Notes under the pieces: model-generated
What the model was told of the DNA's origin: nothing
Seen by the model: only the letters and a program-made list of their open reading frames with translations
Database searches by the model: none
Source: CAVREM01 sp963728825
Lineage (GTDB): Bacteria > Acidobacteriota > Vicinamibacteria > Vicinamibacterales > CAVVIG01
DNA length: 64,000 bases
NCBI GenBank assembly: GCA_963728825.1
Contig: CAVSLA010000006.1
Coordinates: forward strand, 310,001-374,000
Reading direction: 5' to 3'
Translations under genes and position numbers: made by a program
Shown here: piece by piece, positions 54,269-63,545 of the stretch
Numbering within the stretch: position 1 is the stretch's first letter
Layout of the letters: every line of letters starts with the position of its first letter

Positions 54269-54963
54269 GCGACTTCAAGAAATCGACGATCCGCGAGTAT
54301 TTCGAATCGATCGTCGTGGCGGTGATTCTCGCGCTGTTCATCCGCACCTTCGTCGTGCAGGCGTTCAAGATCCCGACCGGATCGATGGAAGAGAACCTGC
54401 TGATCGGCGATCACCTGCTCGTCAACAAGTTCGCGTTCGGACCGAGTGCGTCCGGGCTCGAGCGGACGCTGCTGCCGACGGCGGAGATCGTGCGCGGCGA
54501 CGTGGTGGTGTTCAAGTACCCGGTCGAACCCGAGCGCGACTTCATCAAGCGGGTGATCGGCTTGCCCGGGGAAACCGTCGAAGTGCGCGACCGGAAGGTC
54601 TATGTCGACGGCAAGCCGATCGACGAGCCGTATGTCCACTATCTGCTGCCCGCCTCGTCGGCTGATTATCACGAGGTCACCTCGTTCGACGTCCGCGAGC
54701 GGTACGGCCCGGTCACGGTGCCGCCCAACCAGTACTTCGTGATGGGCGATAATCGCGACAATTCACAGGACAGCCGCTACTGGGGATTTCTGCCGCGCGA
54801 GCTGATCAAGGGCAAAGCGCTGGTGATTTACTGGTCCTACGAGTCGGAGCGCGACGACTACGAGGAAGCCGGCGCCGGTGCGACGATCCGCAACGTGGTG
54901 TCGGTGTTCACGCACTTCTTCACACGCACCCGCTGGTCGCGGATGTTCCAACAGATCCGCTGA
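54265..54963 (+). CDS. lepB: signal peptidase I LepB
   Basis: A 232-residue enzyme. One N-terminal transmembrane helix (IVVAVILALFIRTFVVQAF), catalytic Ser in IPTGSMEENLLIGD (S40), general-base Lys in RDFIKRVIGLPGE (K95), and the C-terminal VMGDNRDNSQDSRYWGFL box. It removes signal peptides of secreted proteins. Coupled with lepA upstream and the next gene downstream by stop/start overlaps. Confidence 0.96.
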
Positions 54964-55316
54964 TGATCAAGCTGGTTCTCAAGCTCGGCATCGCCGCGCT
55001 GATCGCTAACGCGGCATGGCAGGCGGGCAGGACCTTCGCAACCCATTATCAGTTTCGTGACGATGTCCGGCAGGCGGCGCTCGTCCGCGGCCAATCCGAC
55101 GGGCAGCTGCAGCAGCGCGTGCTGGAACTGGCCGCCGCCAGCGGCATTCCGCTTTCCCCCGATGCTTTCACCATCCGTCGCGAGGATCGGCACATTTACG
55201 TGCAGGGTGTCTACGAGCGGATGATCCCCCTGGCGCCGCGCTTCGAATATCCGTGGCGATTCGAGTGGGAAGTCGACGCCTACCTCATCGATCCCATGAA
55301 GATCGGCGATCAATAG
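54963..55316 (+). CDS. small membrane-anchored protein (DUF4845-like position)
   Basis: A 117-residue protein with an N-terminal hydrophobic segment (LVLKLGIAALIANAAWQAG) and a ~90-residue extracytoplasmic domain (FRDDVRQAALVRGQSDGQLQ; SPDAFTIRREDRHIYVQGVY). It directly overlaps the lepB stop. DUF4845 proteins occupy this slot after lepB in many proteobacteria, and size and topology fit, but sequence similarity is not clear by eye. Function unknown. Confidence 0.7.
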   Translation: MIKLVLKLGIAALIANAAWQAGRTFATHYQFRDDVRQAALVRGQSDGQLQQRVLELAAASGIPLSPDAFTIRREDRHIYVQGVYERMIPLAPRFEYPWRFEWEVDAYLIDPMKIGDQ

Positions 55317-55328
55317 TCGACTGTCGAC

Positions 55329-55946
55329 TTACTGTCCGATAGCCGCAATCGCGTCGCGAACCAGTCCCAGCATTCGCCCGGCGAGCCGCTCCGATTCGGC
55401 TCTGACCGCCTCGACATATGCCGTGTCACCCACGCCGCCCAGATTGACGCTGACATTGAGTCGTGCGCCTTCGAGGCCCGCTTGCAGCAGCGCCAGCGCA
55501 ACACCCACGTCGCTCGCCGCAGCGCGATGGCCGTGACGGGCCACCGCTTGAGCGTGTTTGAGGGCGTCGACCGACAAGCGCATCACACCGAGAGGAACGT
55601 CAGTGGCTGCGCGCAGGGCACGTTCGATGGCTGTCTTCCTGGCGTTGGTTTCGAGCTCGGTCGTTTTCGGCTGCCGATAGGCGGCGACCACTCGGTTGTA
55701 GGCGGAGGTATCCGCGTCAATGGCCTCGGTGAGCTGATGCTGCACGCTGGTCAAGGCGCCCGCGGCGAACGTCAACGCCACCCGATCATCGTCCGAACCT
55801 GACCGCGACTTCGGCAGGCTCGCGACCATGACGAGGAGAGATGTGCCGACCGCTGACGCCAACGCCGATGCCGATCCGCCGCCCGGCGTCGGCTCGGAAG
55901 ACGCGAACGCGGCAATGACGTCGCGAACTGATTTGGAGGTGATCAT
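55329..55946 (-). CDS. cyclodeaminase/cyclohydrolase-type protein (FTCD C-terminal family)
   Basis: A 205-residue free-standing protein of the formiminotransferase-cyclodeaminase C-terminal family: SEPTPGGGSASALASAVGTS is the conserved N-terminal signature, followed by helical segments (ALTSVQHQLTEAIDADTSAY; GLEGARLNVSVNLGGVGDT). These proteins act on 5-formimino-THF, or as methenyl-THF cyclohydrolases. With hutI 28 bp upstream, it fits histidine degradation feeding one-carbon units into folate; the formiminotransferase half is absent. Confidence 0.88.
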   Translation of the reverse strand: MITSKSVRDVIAAFASSEPTPGGGSASALASAVGTSLLVMVASLPKSRSGSDDDRVALTFAAGALTSVQHQLTEAIDADTSAYNRVVAAYRQPKTTELETNARKTAIERALRAATDVPLGVMRLSVDALKHAQAVARHGHRAAASDVGVALALLQAGLEGARLNVSVNLGGVGDTAYVEAVRAESERLAGRMLGLVRDAIAAIGQ

Positions 55947-55974
55947 AGGCCAGGTTGGTCGGGCCGCGTGGCGC

Positions 55975-57225
55975 CTACACGACCTCGATAATACGTCCTT
56001 TCTTGATGACCGCTCGAATCGGCTGCGCGCCGACGCGAATCAGCTCGATCGCCGGGCCGCCGAGGAGAACCGCATCCATCTGTTTGCCGGGTTCGAGACT
56101 GCCAACGATGTGATGCCGATCCAAGGAATAGGCCGCATTGAGCGTGGCTGCGACCAGCGCCTCTTCGAACGTGAGGTTCATGGCGAAGCAGGCCAGTGTG
56201 ATCGCGAAGGGCATCGACGGCGAGAAGCCGCCTCCCGGATTGACGTCGGTGGCCAACGCGACGGCGACGCCGGCGTCGATGAGCATTCGCGCCGGCGCAT
56301 AACGTCCGAGTTTCAGGTAGAACGCCGCCGACGGGAGCAGCGTCGCAACGGTGCCGGCGCGGGCCAGTGCGCCAGCTCCTTCGGCATCCACGAAAATCAG
56401 ATGGTCTGCCGAGCGCGCGCCAACCGCTGCGGCGACCGCCGATCCACCGGTCGGGCCGAGCTCGTCGGCGTGAATTCGCAGCTTCATCCCCGCCGCGCGT
56501 GCCGTCTCGAGGATGCGGGTCGCCTGCGCCGGCGAAAAGACCCCCTGCTCGCAGAACACGTCGCACCATTCAGCCAGACGCGATTGTGCGACGGCCGGGA
56601 TCGTCTCGTGGCAGATCGACGAGACGTATGCCTCGGGATTGTCGCGAAAGGCGAGCGGCACTTCGTGGGCGCCCATGAAGGTGGGCACGACGTCCATGGC
56701 CGATGACCGCTGGAGTCGCGCGATGACGCGCAGCAGCTTCAGCTCCGCTTCGGTCGTGAGTCCGTAGCCGGTCTTGGCTTCGCAGGTCGTGATCCCGTTG
56801 CGCAGCATCTCCTCGAGCCGCGCGGCGGTGAGCTCGACGAGCTCGTCCTCGCTCGCCGCACAGGTGGCGGCGACTGTGGCGAGGATCCCGCCGCCGTCAG
56901 CCGCAATCTCGGCGTAGCTCGCCCCGGCCAGCCGGCGCCGCAGCTCTCCTCTCCGATCGCCCGCAAACACGACGTGGGTGTGAGGGTCGACAAAGCCCGG
57001 CAGCACGGTGCCGCCGCGCGCATCGATCTTCCTGGCGTCGGGGGTCAGCGAACCGGCACGCTCCCACGCCGGCTGCGGCCCGACGTAGACGATCGTGCCG
57101 CGATGCGACGCAACGATGGCACCAGGCAGGACGCCCGCGTCCGCCTGCGCTGGTCCCCGCCGGGGAGCGGGGCCGGCGCAGCTGAAGACCTCGGTGGTGT
57201 TGTGGATCAGGAAGTCGGCAAGCAC
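55975..57225 (-). CDS. hutI: imidazolonepropionase HutI
   Basis: A 416-residue amidohydrolase. Metal and substrate residues: VDPHTHVVFAGDRRGEL, ITTCEAKTGYGLTTEAEL, PTFMGAHEVPLAF, LRIHADELGPTGGSAVAAAV and VALATDVNPGGGFSPSMPFA. It converts 4-imidazolone-5-propionate to N-formimino-L-glutamate, the third histidine degradation step. Neither hutH nor hutU is in the window. Confidence 0.94.
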   Translation of the reverse strand: MLADFLIHNTTEVFSCAGPAPRRGPAQADAGVLPGAIVASHRGTIVYVGPQPAWERAGSLTPDARKIDARGGTVLPGFVDPHTHVVFAGDRRGELRRRLAGASYAEIAADGGGILATVAATCAASEDELVELTAARLEEMLRNGITTCEAKTGYGLTTEAELKLLRVIARLQRSSAMDVVPTFMGAHEVPLAFRDNPEAYVSSICHETIPAVAQSRLAEWCDVFCEQGVFSPAQATRILETARAAGMKLRIHADELGPTGGSAVAAAVGARSADHLIFVDAEGAGALARAGTVATLLPSAAFYLKLGRYAPARMLIDAGVAVALATDVNPGGGFSPSMPFAITLACFAMNLTFEEALVAATLNAAYSLDRHHIVGSLEPGKQMDAVLLGGPAIELIRVGAQPIRAVIKKGRIIEVV

Positions 57226-57274
57226 CCGGCCATTCTACGGGCCGTCACGCCATCGATGGCGCCGGTTGCCTGAC

Positions 57275-57817
57275 TCAGCGGGATTCGGCGATGAAGTCCT
57301 CGGGTCCATCGAAGGCGTCGAAGTGGCGCGGGCGATGGAGCAGAATCTTGTCCTCGCGTTCGCGCACTTCCTGCTCGCGCACATACTCGAGCGTGTTGCG
57401 CAGGGTCTGAATGGTGGCTTCGATGGAAGTTTCGACGTCCTTGCGCTTGAGCTTGAGGCCGTCGATCTCGCGCTGGACGTCCTCGAGCCGGGCCTGCGTT
57501 TTCTCCAGCAACAGGTCCGACCGTGACTGCGCCTCGCGGATGATGCGGCGCGCCTCTTCGTCGGCGTGGGTCTTGATGTCGTCGGCCAGTTTCTGAGCGG
57601 CCAGCAGCGTGCCCTTCAGACTACGCTCGTGCTCACGGTGCTCGTTGAGCACCGCTTCCATCCGGGTCAAATCCGTGCGAAGACGGTCCGTTTCGCGCAA
57701 CGCCTGCTCGTAATCCTCGGCGACGGCCATCATGAACGACGTCACCTCGACCGGGTCGAAGCCTCGGAACGCTTTACTGAACTTCTGCTGCCGCAGGTCC
57801 AACGGACTGACATTCAT
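57275..57817 (-). CDS. divIVA: DivIVA domain protein
   Basis: A 180-residue protein with the N-terminal membrane-binding domain LDLRQQKFSKAFRGFDPVEV, characteristic of DivIVA/GpsB (including the F-x-G-Y/F-D motif), then a long coiled coil (LADDIKTHADEEARRIIREA; EDVQREIDGLKLKRKDVETS). DivIVA localises to negatively curved membrane and organises poles or septa. It follows yggS by 71 bp on the minus strand, echoing the Gram-positive order yggS(ylmE)...divIVA near ftsZ, though 24 kb from ftsZ here. Confidence 0.92.
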   Translation of the reverse strand: MNVSPLDLRQQKFSKAFRGFDPVEVTSFMMAVAEDYEQALRETDRLRTDLTRMEAVLNEHREHERSLKGTLLAAQKLADDIKTHADEEARRIIREAQSRSDLLLEKTQARLEDVQREIDGLKLKRKDVETSIEATIQTLRNTLEYVREQEVREREDKILLHRPRHFDAFDGPEDFIAESR

Positions 57818-57888
57818 CGATGTACTCCAGAACGGGAGGTCGCTGCTTTGTCATATCGGCCCCTCGGCATCTCGCCGATAGCCGCCGC

Positions 57889-58598
57889 TCAGTCCCGGCT
57901 CCGCTCGCCGAAGATGGCCGATCCGACGCGCACCAGGGTCGCCCCTTCCTCGACGGCGACCTCGAAGTCATGGCTCATGCCCATCGAAAGGTCGGTGAGC
58001 AAGGCCCTGTCGGTTCCGCGCCGCCACGAGGTCGTCACGCAGTTGGACCAGCGCCTTGAAATACGGCCGTGCGGCCGCCGGCTCGGAGACCGCAGGGGGA
58101 AGCAGCATGAGGCCCGAGATTCGGGCAAAGCGGCAGCCGCCCGCTGCTGCCAGAATGCCCGGCACTTCATCGGGCCGGGCGCCGTGCTTCGTCGATTCTC
58201 CCGCGAGGTCGACCTGAATCAGCAGCTTGAGCGTGCGCCCGGCATCGCGCGCGGCCTCATCGAGCTTCAGCGCCAGGGCGCCGCTGTCGACCGAGTGAAT
58301 CACGTCGAAAGACTGCGGCAGCCCTGCGGGCCTTGTTCGATTGGAGGTGGCCGACCAGATGCCATGTCACGGCAAGATCGGCCGTGGCGTCGATCTTCTG
58401 CAGCGCTTCCTGGACTTTGTTCTCGCCAAAGTGAATCTGGCCGGCCTGTGATGCGGCACGCACGTGTTCGGCAGGAAACGTTTTGGAAACCGCGACGAGT
58501 TGGATGGCCGAGGGGTCGCGACCGGCCCGGCTGGCGGCGCGCGCGATACGTTCGCGAACGCCGTCCAGCCGGGCGCGGAGCGCGGCAGGATCGAACAC
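57889..58598 (-). pseudogene. YggS/PROSC PLP-binding protein, two frameshifts
   Basis: Homology is spread over three frames. Frame A (from a GTG at 58598): AVSKTFPAEHVRAASQAGQI, HFGENKVQEALQKIDATADL, TWHLVGHLQSNKAR. Frame B (from ~58320): HSVDSGALALKLDEAARDAG, LIQVDLAGESTKHG, ISGLMLLPPA. Frame C (from ~58020 to the stop): LSMGMSHDFEVAVEEGATLV, RVGSAIFGERS. Joined, they give a full-length, well-conserved YggS. PLP lysine (AVSK) and the C-terminal phosphate-binding residues remain. Conservation across breaks suggests sequencing indels, but a truly broken gene cannot be excluded. YggS maintains PLP and amino-acid homeostasis. Confidence 0.8.
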
Positions 58599-58606
58599 GA
58601 GCGAGC

Positions 58607-59588
58607 TTACTTCTTCAACTGTGCGAGCAACGACTTCGCCGTGGCGGCATTGGGACCGCTCGGCGCGAGCTTGAGATACGTGTCGAACTCGGTGGCCGCC
58701 CCGGCCAGATTGCCTTCGTTCACGAGCGCCATGCCCAGCTGATAGTGCGCTTCGGCATGGCTCGGGTTGGCCTGGACCGCCGCTTCGAACTGTTTCTTGG
58801 CTTCGGCGATCTTGCCGGCGTTCCAGAGGATGACGCCCTGATTGAACATCGCATCGGCACCAGCACCGGGGCCGCCGGTGGCCGACAGGTTCGTCGACAG
58901 CTCGGTGGCCTTCGCGCTCGCCTTTGTGGCTTCGTCGAACTTCCGCTGCGCGTTGTAGACCGTGGCCAGCCCGTTCCACGCCGCGGCATCGTCCGGCTTG
59001 ATCTCGGCGGCCATCTTGTACGCGGCTTCGGCTTTCTCGTAGTCCTTCTTCTGCATGTGCGCGAAGCCGATGTTGTCGTAGCAGTCGTAGCACTTCGGGT
59101 TGATCTGCAGACCGGCGTTGAACTTCTCGATCGCCAGGTCGTGCTGGCCGGCATTTCCCGCGGCCACCCCTTCCTCGAAGAGCTTCTTCAGCTCCGCGCC
59201 TTTGGCGGCGAGTTCTTTCGCGTCGGCGGCAGCGGCGGATGCAGAGAGCGCGCCCAGCACCAGATCGATGATCGGCCGGTCCGCCAACCTTGACGCCAAC
59301 TTTCTCGGTCGACGAGGCGAGCTAGTCTTTCTCCGCCTGTACGGTGTAGGCGCCGCCTGACAGGCCAATCTGCAGATACTCGCCGCGGCGGTTTGTCTTG
59401 ACGGTGAATTTCCGGCCGGTGTCGGTCATGGTCATGGTGACCACCGCACCTTCGACCGGTTGACCCTTGACGTCACGTACGATGCCCCTGATCGTGCCGC
59501 CCGGCTGTGCTACCGCCGGTGCGGCAACCGCCAGAGCCAGCAGAACAGTCAGCAGCAGCCACATCGGCCGGCCATCTCGGCAGACCAT
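58607..59588 (-). pseudogene. CarboxypepD_reg-TPR secreted protein, interrupted
   Basis: Two parts of one protein. The 5' part (from 59588, or the ATG at 59564, after a GGAGG site) encodes a signal peptide (MWLLLTVLLALAVAAPAVAQ) and a carboxypeptidase-regulatory-like beta domain (GIVRDVKGQPVEGAVVTMTM), ending at a TAG near 59324. The same frame continues after the TAG as LASSTEKVGVKVGGPA, then a +1 base near 59275 shifts to the TPR part (AIEKFNAGLQINPKCYDCYD; NIGFAHMQKKDYEKAEAAYK; YQLGMALVNEGNLAGAATEF). So one nonsense change and one indel separate the halves. Such proteins are predicted periplasmic scaffolds; function unknown. Confidence 0.72.
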
Positions 59589-59644
59589 ATGTCCTCCAAT
59601 CGTCCCTGAGAGAAAAAGACCTTAACTACTAAGCGGATTGTATC

Positions 59645-61660
59645 TTACACGATTGAGAAGAACCGTTCGACGGCGGCCAGCTCATGGACAACCGGCGCGG
59701 GCGGCAGCGACGCCAGAAATCGGCGGCCGTATCCCTTCGTGCGCAGCCGGGGATCGAGAACGGCGAGCACCCCCCGGTCGCGGCGATGCCGAATCAGCCG
59801 TCCCAGACCCTGCAGCAGCGTGAGGATCGCAAGCGGCACCTGATACTCGTCGAACGGCTCGCCGCCGCGCGCTCGAATCGCGTCGATCCGCGCGCTCGTA
59901 ATCGGATCGGCCGGCGAGGCAAACGGCAGCTTGTCGACGATCACGCAGCTCAACGCGTCGCCGACGACGTCGACTCCCTGCCAGAACGACGCGGTCGCGA
60001 ACAGCACGGCGTGCGGCGTCTCGCGAAACGCTGCAGCAGCTGCGTCCGCGGCGCCGTGCCCTGGGCGAAAATCGGGTAGTCGAGCGCCATCTCGGCAATC
60101 GCCTGCACCGTCCGCATGGCCGCGTAGCTGGTGAAGAGCACGAAGGCGCGCCCCTCGGTCCGCTTCAGGATCTCGATCACCTCGCGTCCCGCCGCACCGA
60201 TGAAGTCGTTCGAGCGCGGATCGGGCATCCGCGGCGGCAGGTAGAGGATCGCCTGCCGGGCGAAATCGAACTCCGACGGCAGCCGCACCTCGTCGGCCGC
60301 TCGCGATGCCCAGCCGCTCACGGATGTAGTCGAACCTGCCGTCGACCGTCAGCGTCGCGGACGTGAGGACGGTCGTCTCGCATCCGGTCGAGCAGCACGT
60401 CGCGGACGATGGTCGAGACGTCGATCGGCGCCGCCCTCAGGAAGATGCCCTCTGCCGCGGAACTCGACGAAGTAGACGAAATCGGGATCGCGCAGCGCGG
60501 AGCAGGAACCGGAGCTCTGTCGCGGAGCTCGCGCGGCGCGCCGCGCGAGGGTCGCCGTCTCCTGCATCGGCCGCTCTCACTGTCGTCGTCGCGCTCGGAC
60601 GGCGGTTCGATCAGCGCGAAGCGTCGCTTCGAACAGATCGAGCGCGCCGGTCAGGGCGGCCGCGGTTTCGCGCGGCCTCGGCGAGCGAGCCATCGGTGGC
60701 GCGCACCCGCTCTTCGCTGCGCAGCCGATCGCTGGTCCGATGGGCGAATGCGATCGCTGCGAAGAAAGCGCGCGCGCTGATCGCGAAGTCGCTCGACGGC
60801 CCTGGCCACGTCGTCGGTGGTGCGGCGATCGACCGCAGCCAGCGAAGCGGTCAGCCGTTCCGCGTCGCGCGCGAGGTCCTCGAGCCGATAATTGCTGACG
60901 GCGATGCCGAAGTACTGCGTGGCCACGTCTTCGAGCTGATGCGCCTCGTCGATCACGAGATGGTTGAACGCCGGAATCACCTCGCCGTACGCGCTCTGCC
61001 GGACAGCGGCGTCGGCGCACAGCAGGTGGTGATTGACGATCGACCACGTCCGACGCTGCCGCCTGCTGCCGCATCCGGGTCACGAAGCAGTCGTCGTAAC
61101 GCGGACACTCGGTGCCGAGACAGGTCTCGGCGGTCGCGGCGACCTCGTTCCAGAACGGCAGATCTTCGGGCAGATCCTCGAGCTCCGCTCGATCGCCGGT
61201 GGCGGTGCGCCCCGACCAGTCGCGGATGATTGGCAGGAAGACGTCGTGTGGCGCGGCCCCGGCGCTGTCCTTCAGCTGGTCCAGACGATGCAGGCAGAGA
61301 TAATTCGAGCGCGCCCTTTCATGTAGGCCGCCGTGAACGGCACGTCGAGCGCTTCGCGCAGCGCCGGGATGTCCTTGAAGAAGATCTGTTCCTGCAGGTT
61401 TTTCGTGCCGGTCGAGATCAGCACGCGCTTGCGGCTCAGAATTGCCGGCACCAGATACGCCAGCGTCTTCCCGGTGCCGGTCCCCGCTTCGGCGAGCAGG
61501 ACGCCGCCGTCTTCGAAGGCGTGCGCCGCAGCCGCGGCCATCTCGACCTGGCCGTGCGCGCGGCTCGAAATCCGCAATCCGGCGCGCGAGAGCGGCCCGT
61601 ACTGGAGAAAGACTTTCGCGACCGCGGTCGCAAGGTCGGCGGCAACAGCGCTGGTCGGTT
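59645..61660 (-). pseudogene. DinG/XPD-type ATP-dependent DNA helicase, multiple frameshifts
   Basis: Read piecewise 5' to 3': Walker A EAGTGTGKTLAYLVPAILS (~61500), KVLISTGTKNLQEQ-type segment, Fe-S cysteine region (CLGTECPRYDDC, ~61100), DEAH box HLVIDEAHQLEDVATQYFGI (~60950), a middle arch region in several frames, RGIFLRAAPID-like (~60440), and helicase domain 2 with FVLFTSYAAMRTVQAIAE, ATASFWQGVDVVGDALSCVI and LLQGLGRLIRHRRDRGVLAV. At least six frame changes are needed; the start near 61655 is uncertain. Fe-S SF2 helicase that unwinds DNA or D-/R-loops. Motifs are intact between breaks, which points to consensus errors rather than decay. Confidence 0.8.
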
Positions 61661-62939
61661 TCAGGCCTGCGTTCGGGGTACAGCGGGAATTTCCGGCACA
61701 GCCGTTCGACTTCGGTCCGGACCATCGCCAGGGCGGCATCATCGTCGGGGGTTTTCAGGGCGCGCGCGATCGAGCTCGCCGATCAGATCCATTTCCGGCT
61801 CGCGCATGCCGCGCGTGGTGACGGCCGGCGTCCCGACGCGGATGCCGCTGGCGACCATCGGCGGATTCTGATCGAACGGGATCGCGTTCTTGTTGACGGT
61901 GATGCCGGCCTTGCCGAGGCACGCCTCCGCCACTTTTCCGGTGATGCCTTTCGAGAAGACGTCGACGAGCATCAGATGATTGTCGGTGCCGCCACTGACC
62001 AGCCGGAAGCCCGCCGCTGCGAGGCCCTGCGCGAGCCGGCCGGCGTTGGCGACGATCTGCCGCTGGTAGGCCTTGAACTGCTGGTTCTGCCGCTTCCTTG
62101 AAGCAGACCGCCTTGGCCGCGATGATGTGCATCAGCGGGCCGCCCTGGACGCCGGGGAACAGGCTGCGGTCGAGATCCTTGGCATACTGCTCGCGGCACA
62201 GCACCATGCCGCCGCGTGGACCGCGCAGCGTCTTGTGGGTGGTGGTGGAGACGAAGTCCGAGTGCGGCACCGGGCTCGGATGCAATCCGGCCGCGACCAG
62301 GCCCGCGATGTGCGCCATATCGGTGAACAGCACGGCGCCGATGCGCGACGCGGTCGCGCGGATCCGTGCGAAGTCGATGATGCGCGGGTAGGCGCTCGCG
62401 CCGACGATGATCATCTTCGGCCGGTGGCGATCGGCGAGTGCGTCGAGCTCGTCGTAATCGATCCGCTCGTCGTCCTGGCGAACGCCGTAGGGCACGATGC
62501 TGTAGAGCAGACCCGAAAAGTTGAGTGGATGACCGTGCGTGAGGTGGCCGCCGTGCGCCAGGTTCATACCCAGCACGGTCTCGCCCGGTTTGAGGGCGGC
62601 CAGGTAGACCGACATGTTCGCCTGCGCGCCGGAGTGCGGCTGCACGTTGACGTGGTCGGCGCCAAAGAGCGTTTTGGCGCGTGCGATCGCGGCCCGCTCG
62701 GCGACGTCGACGAACTCGCAGCCGCCGTAATAGCGGCGGCCCGGATACCCTTCCGCGTATTTGTTGGTCAGCACCGACCCGGCGGCCTCGAGGACCGCGC
62801 GGCTGACGAAGTTCTCCGAGGCAATCAGCTCGAGGCCGTTGTTCTGCCGATCGCGTTCGTTGCGGAGCACCTCCGCGATTTCCGGATCGGCGTCGGCCAA
62901 CGCGCGCCAGATGGCAAGGTGAGTGGTGTCAGTGGGCAT
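61661..62939 (-). pseudogene. glyA: serine hydroxymethyltransferase GlyA, frameshifted 3' half
   Basis: The first ~285 residues are intact: RQNNGLELIASENFVSRAVL, YAEGYPGRRYYGGCEFVDVA, ANMSVYLAALKPGETVLGMN, AHIAGLVAAGLHPSPVPHSD and the PLP lysine in TTTHKTLRGPRGGMVL. After AKAVCFKEA (~62090) the frame changes; QFKAYQRQIVANAGRLAQGL and MLVDVFSKGITGKVAEACLG continue in a second frame, and the end (EVERLCRKFPLYPERR) in a third after a GC-repeat at ~61765; a stop needs one more shift near 61663. Converts serine plus THF to glycine and methylene-THF; near-essential, so consensus errors are likely. Overlaps rpiB by 11 bp. Confidence 0.85.
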
Positions 62940-63384
62940 GCCCGTCGTGCTTCTCCAATTGGGAAATCTGGTCGATTCTCCGCTGATGGCGTCCGCCTTC
63001 GAAGCCGGTTTTCAGCCACAGCGCGACGATTTCATCGGCCAGCCCGAAGGCGACGATCCGACCGCCCATCGAGAGGACGTTGGCGTCGTTGTGCTCGCGC
63101 GACAGCCGTGCCGTGTAGAGGTCGTTGCACAGCGCGGCACGGATCCCCCTGACCTTGTTGGCCGCAATCTGCTCGCCCTGCCCGCTGCCGCCGAGCACGA
63201 TGCCGCGCTCGGCGCGGCCCTCGGCGACCGCCTGCGCGACCGCAAAGCAGATCGGCGGATAGTCGGTCGATTCCTCGCTGTGAGTGCCGTGATCGTCGAT
63301 CGTGTGGCCGAGTCGCTGCAGCGTGACTTTCAAGTGTTCCTTGAGCAGAAAACCCGCGTGATCGGCGCCTATCGCGATGCGCAC
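62929..63384 (-). CDS. rpiB: ribose-5-phosphate isomerase B
   Basis: A 151-residue RpiB/LacAB-family isomerase starting at GTG: IAIGADHAGFLLKEHLKVTL, DYPPICFAVAQAVAEGRAER, GIVLGGSGQGEQIAANKVRG (Ser in place of the usual Cys of the GTG-x-G segment, as in some actinobacterial RpiB) and LSREHNDANVLSMGGRIVAF. It interconverts ribose- and ribulose-5-phosphate. Unlike its neighbours downstream, the frame is intact. glyA begins inside its 3' end. Confidence 0.93.
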   Translation of the reverse strand: MRIAIGADHAGFLLKEHLKVTLQRLGHTIDDHGTHSEESTDYPPICFAVAQAVAEGRAERGIVLGGSGQGEQIAANKVRGIRAALCNDLYTARLSREHNDANVLSMGGRIVAFGLADEIVALWLKTGFEGGRHQRRIDQISQLEKHDGHAH

Positions 63385-63403
63385 AGGAGAACAATTGTAC
63401 TAT

Positions 63404-63540
63404 CGTTCTTTGTTCTGCGTTCTGCGTTCAACGTTCCGAGAATCGAACGGAGAACCGAGTACTGAGAACGTAGAACGTAGAACGTAGAACGTAGAACGTA
63501 GAACGTAGAACGTAGAACGTAAGAACGTAAAACGTAAAAC
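63404..63540. repeat. 7-bp tandem repeat array with inverted left arm
   Basis: The right arm contains eight perfect AGAACGT units (63465-63520), flanked by degenerate units on both sides (AGAACCG before; AAGAACGT, AAAACGT after). The left arm (63404-63437) holds the same unit inverted (TTCTGCG-type heptamers). It occupies nearly the whole gap between the divergent rpiB and RlmI-like genes, ending 5 bp before the latter's ATG. Confidence 0.95.
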
Positions 63541-63545
63541 GAGCC

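Noticed and set aside
57889..62939. Decaying pseudogene island
   Set aside because: Motifs between frame breaks are intact and glyA is near-essential, so consensus error is the simpler reading; kept only as a caution in the features.
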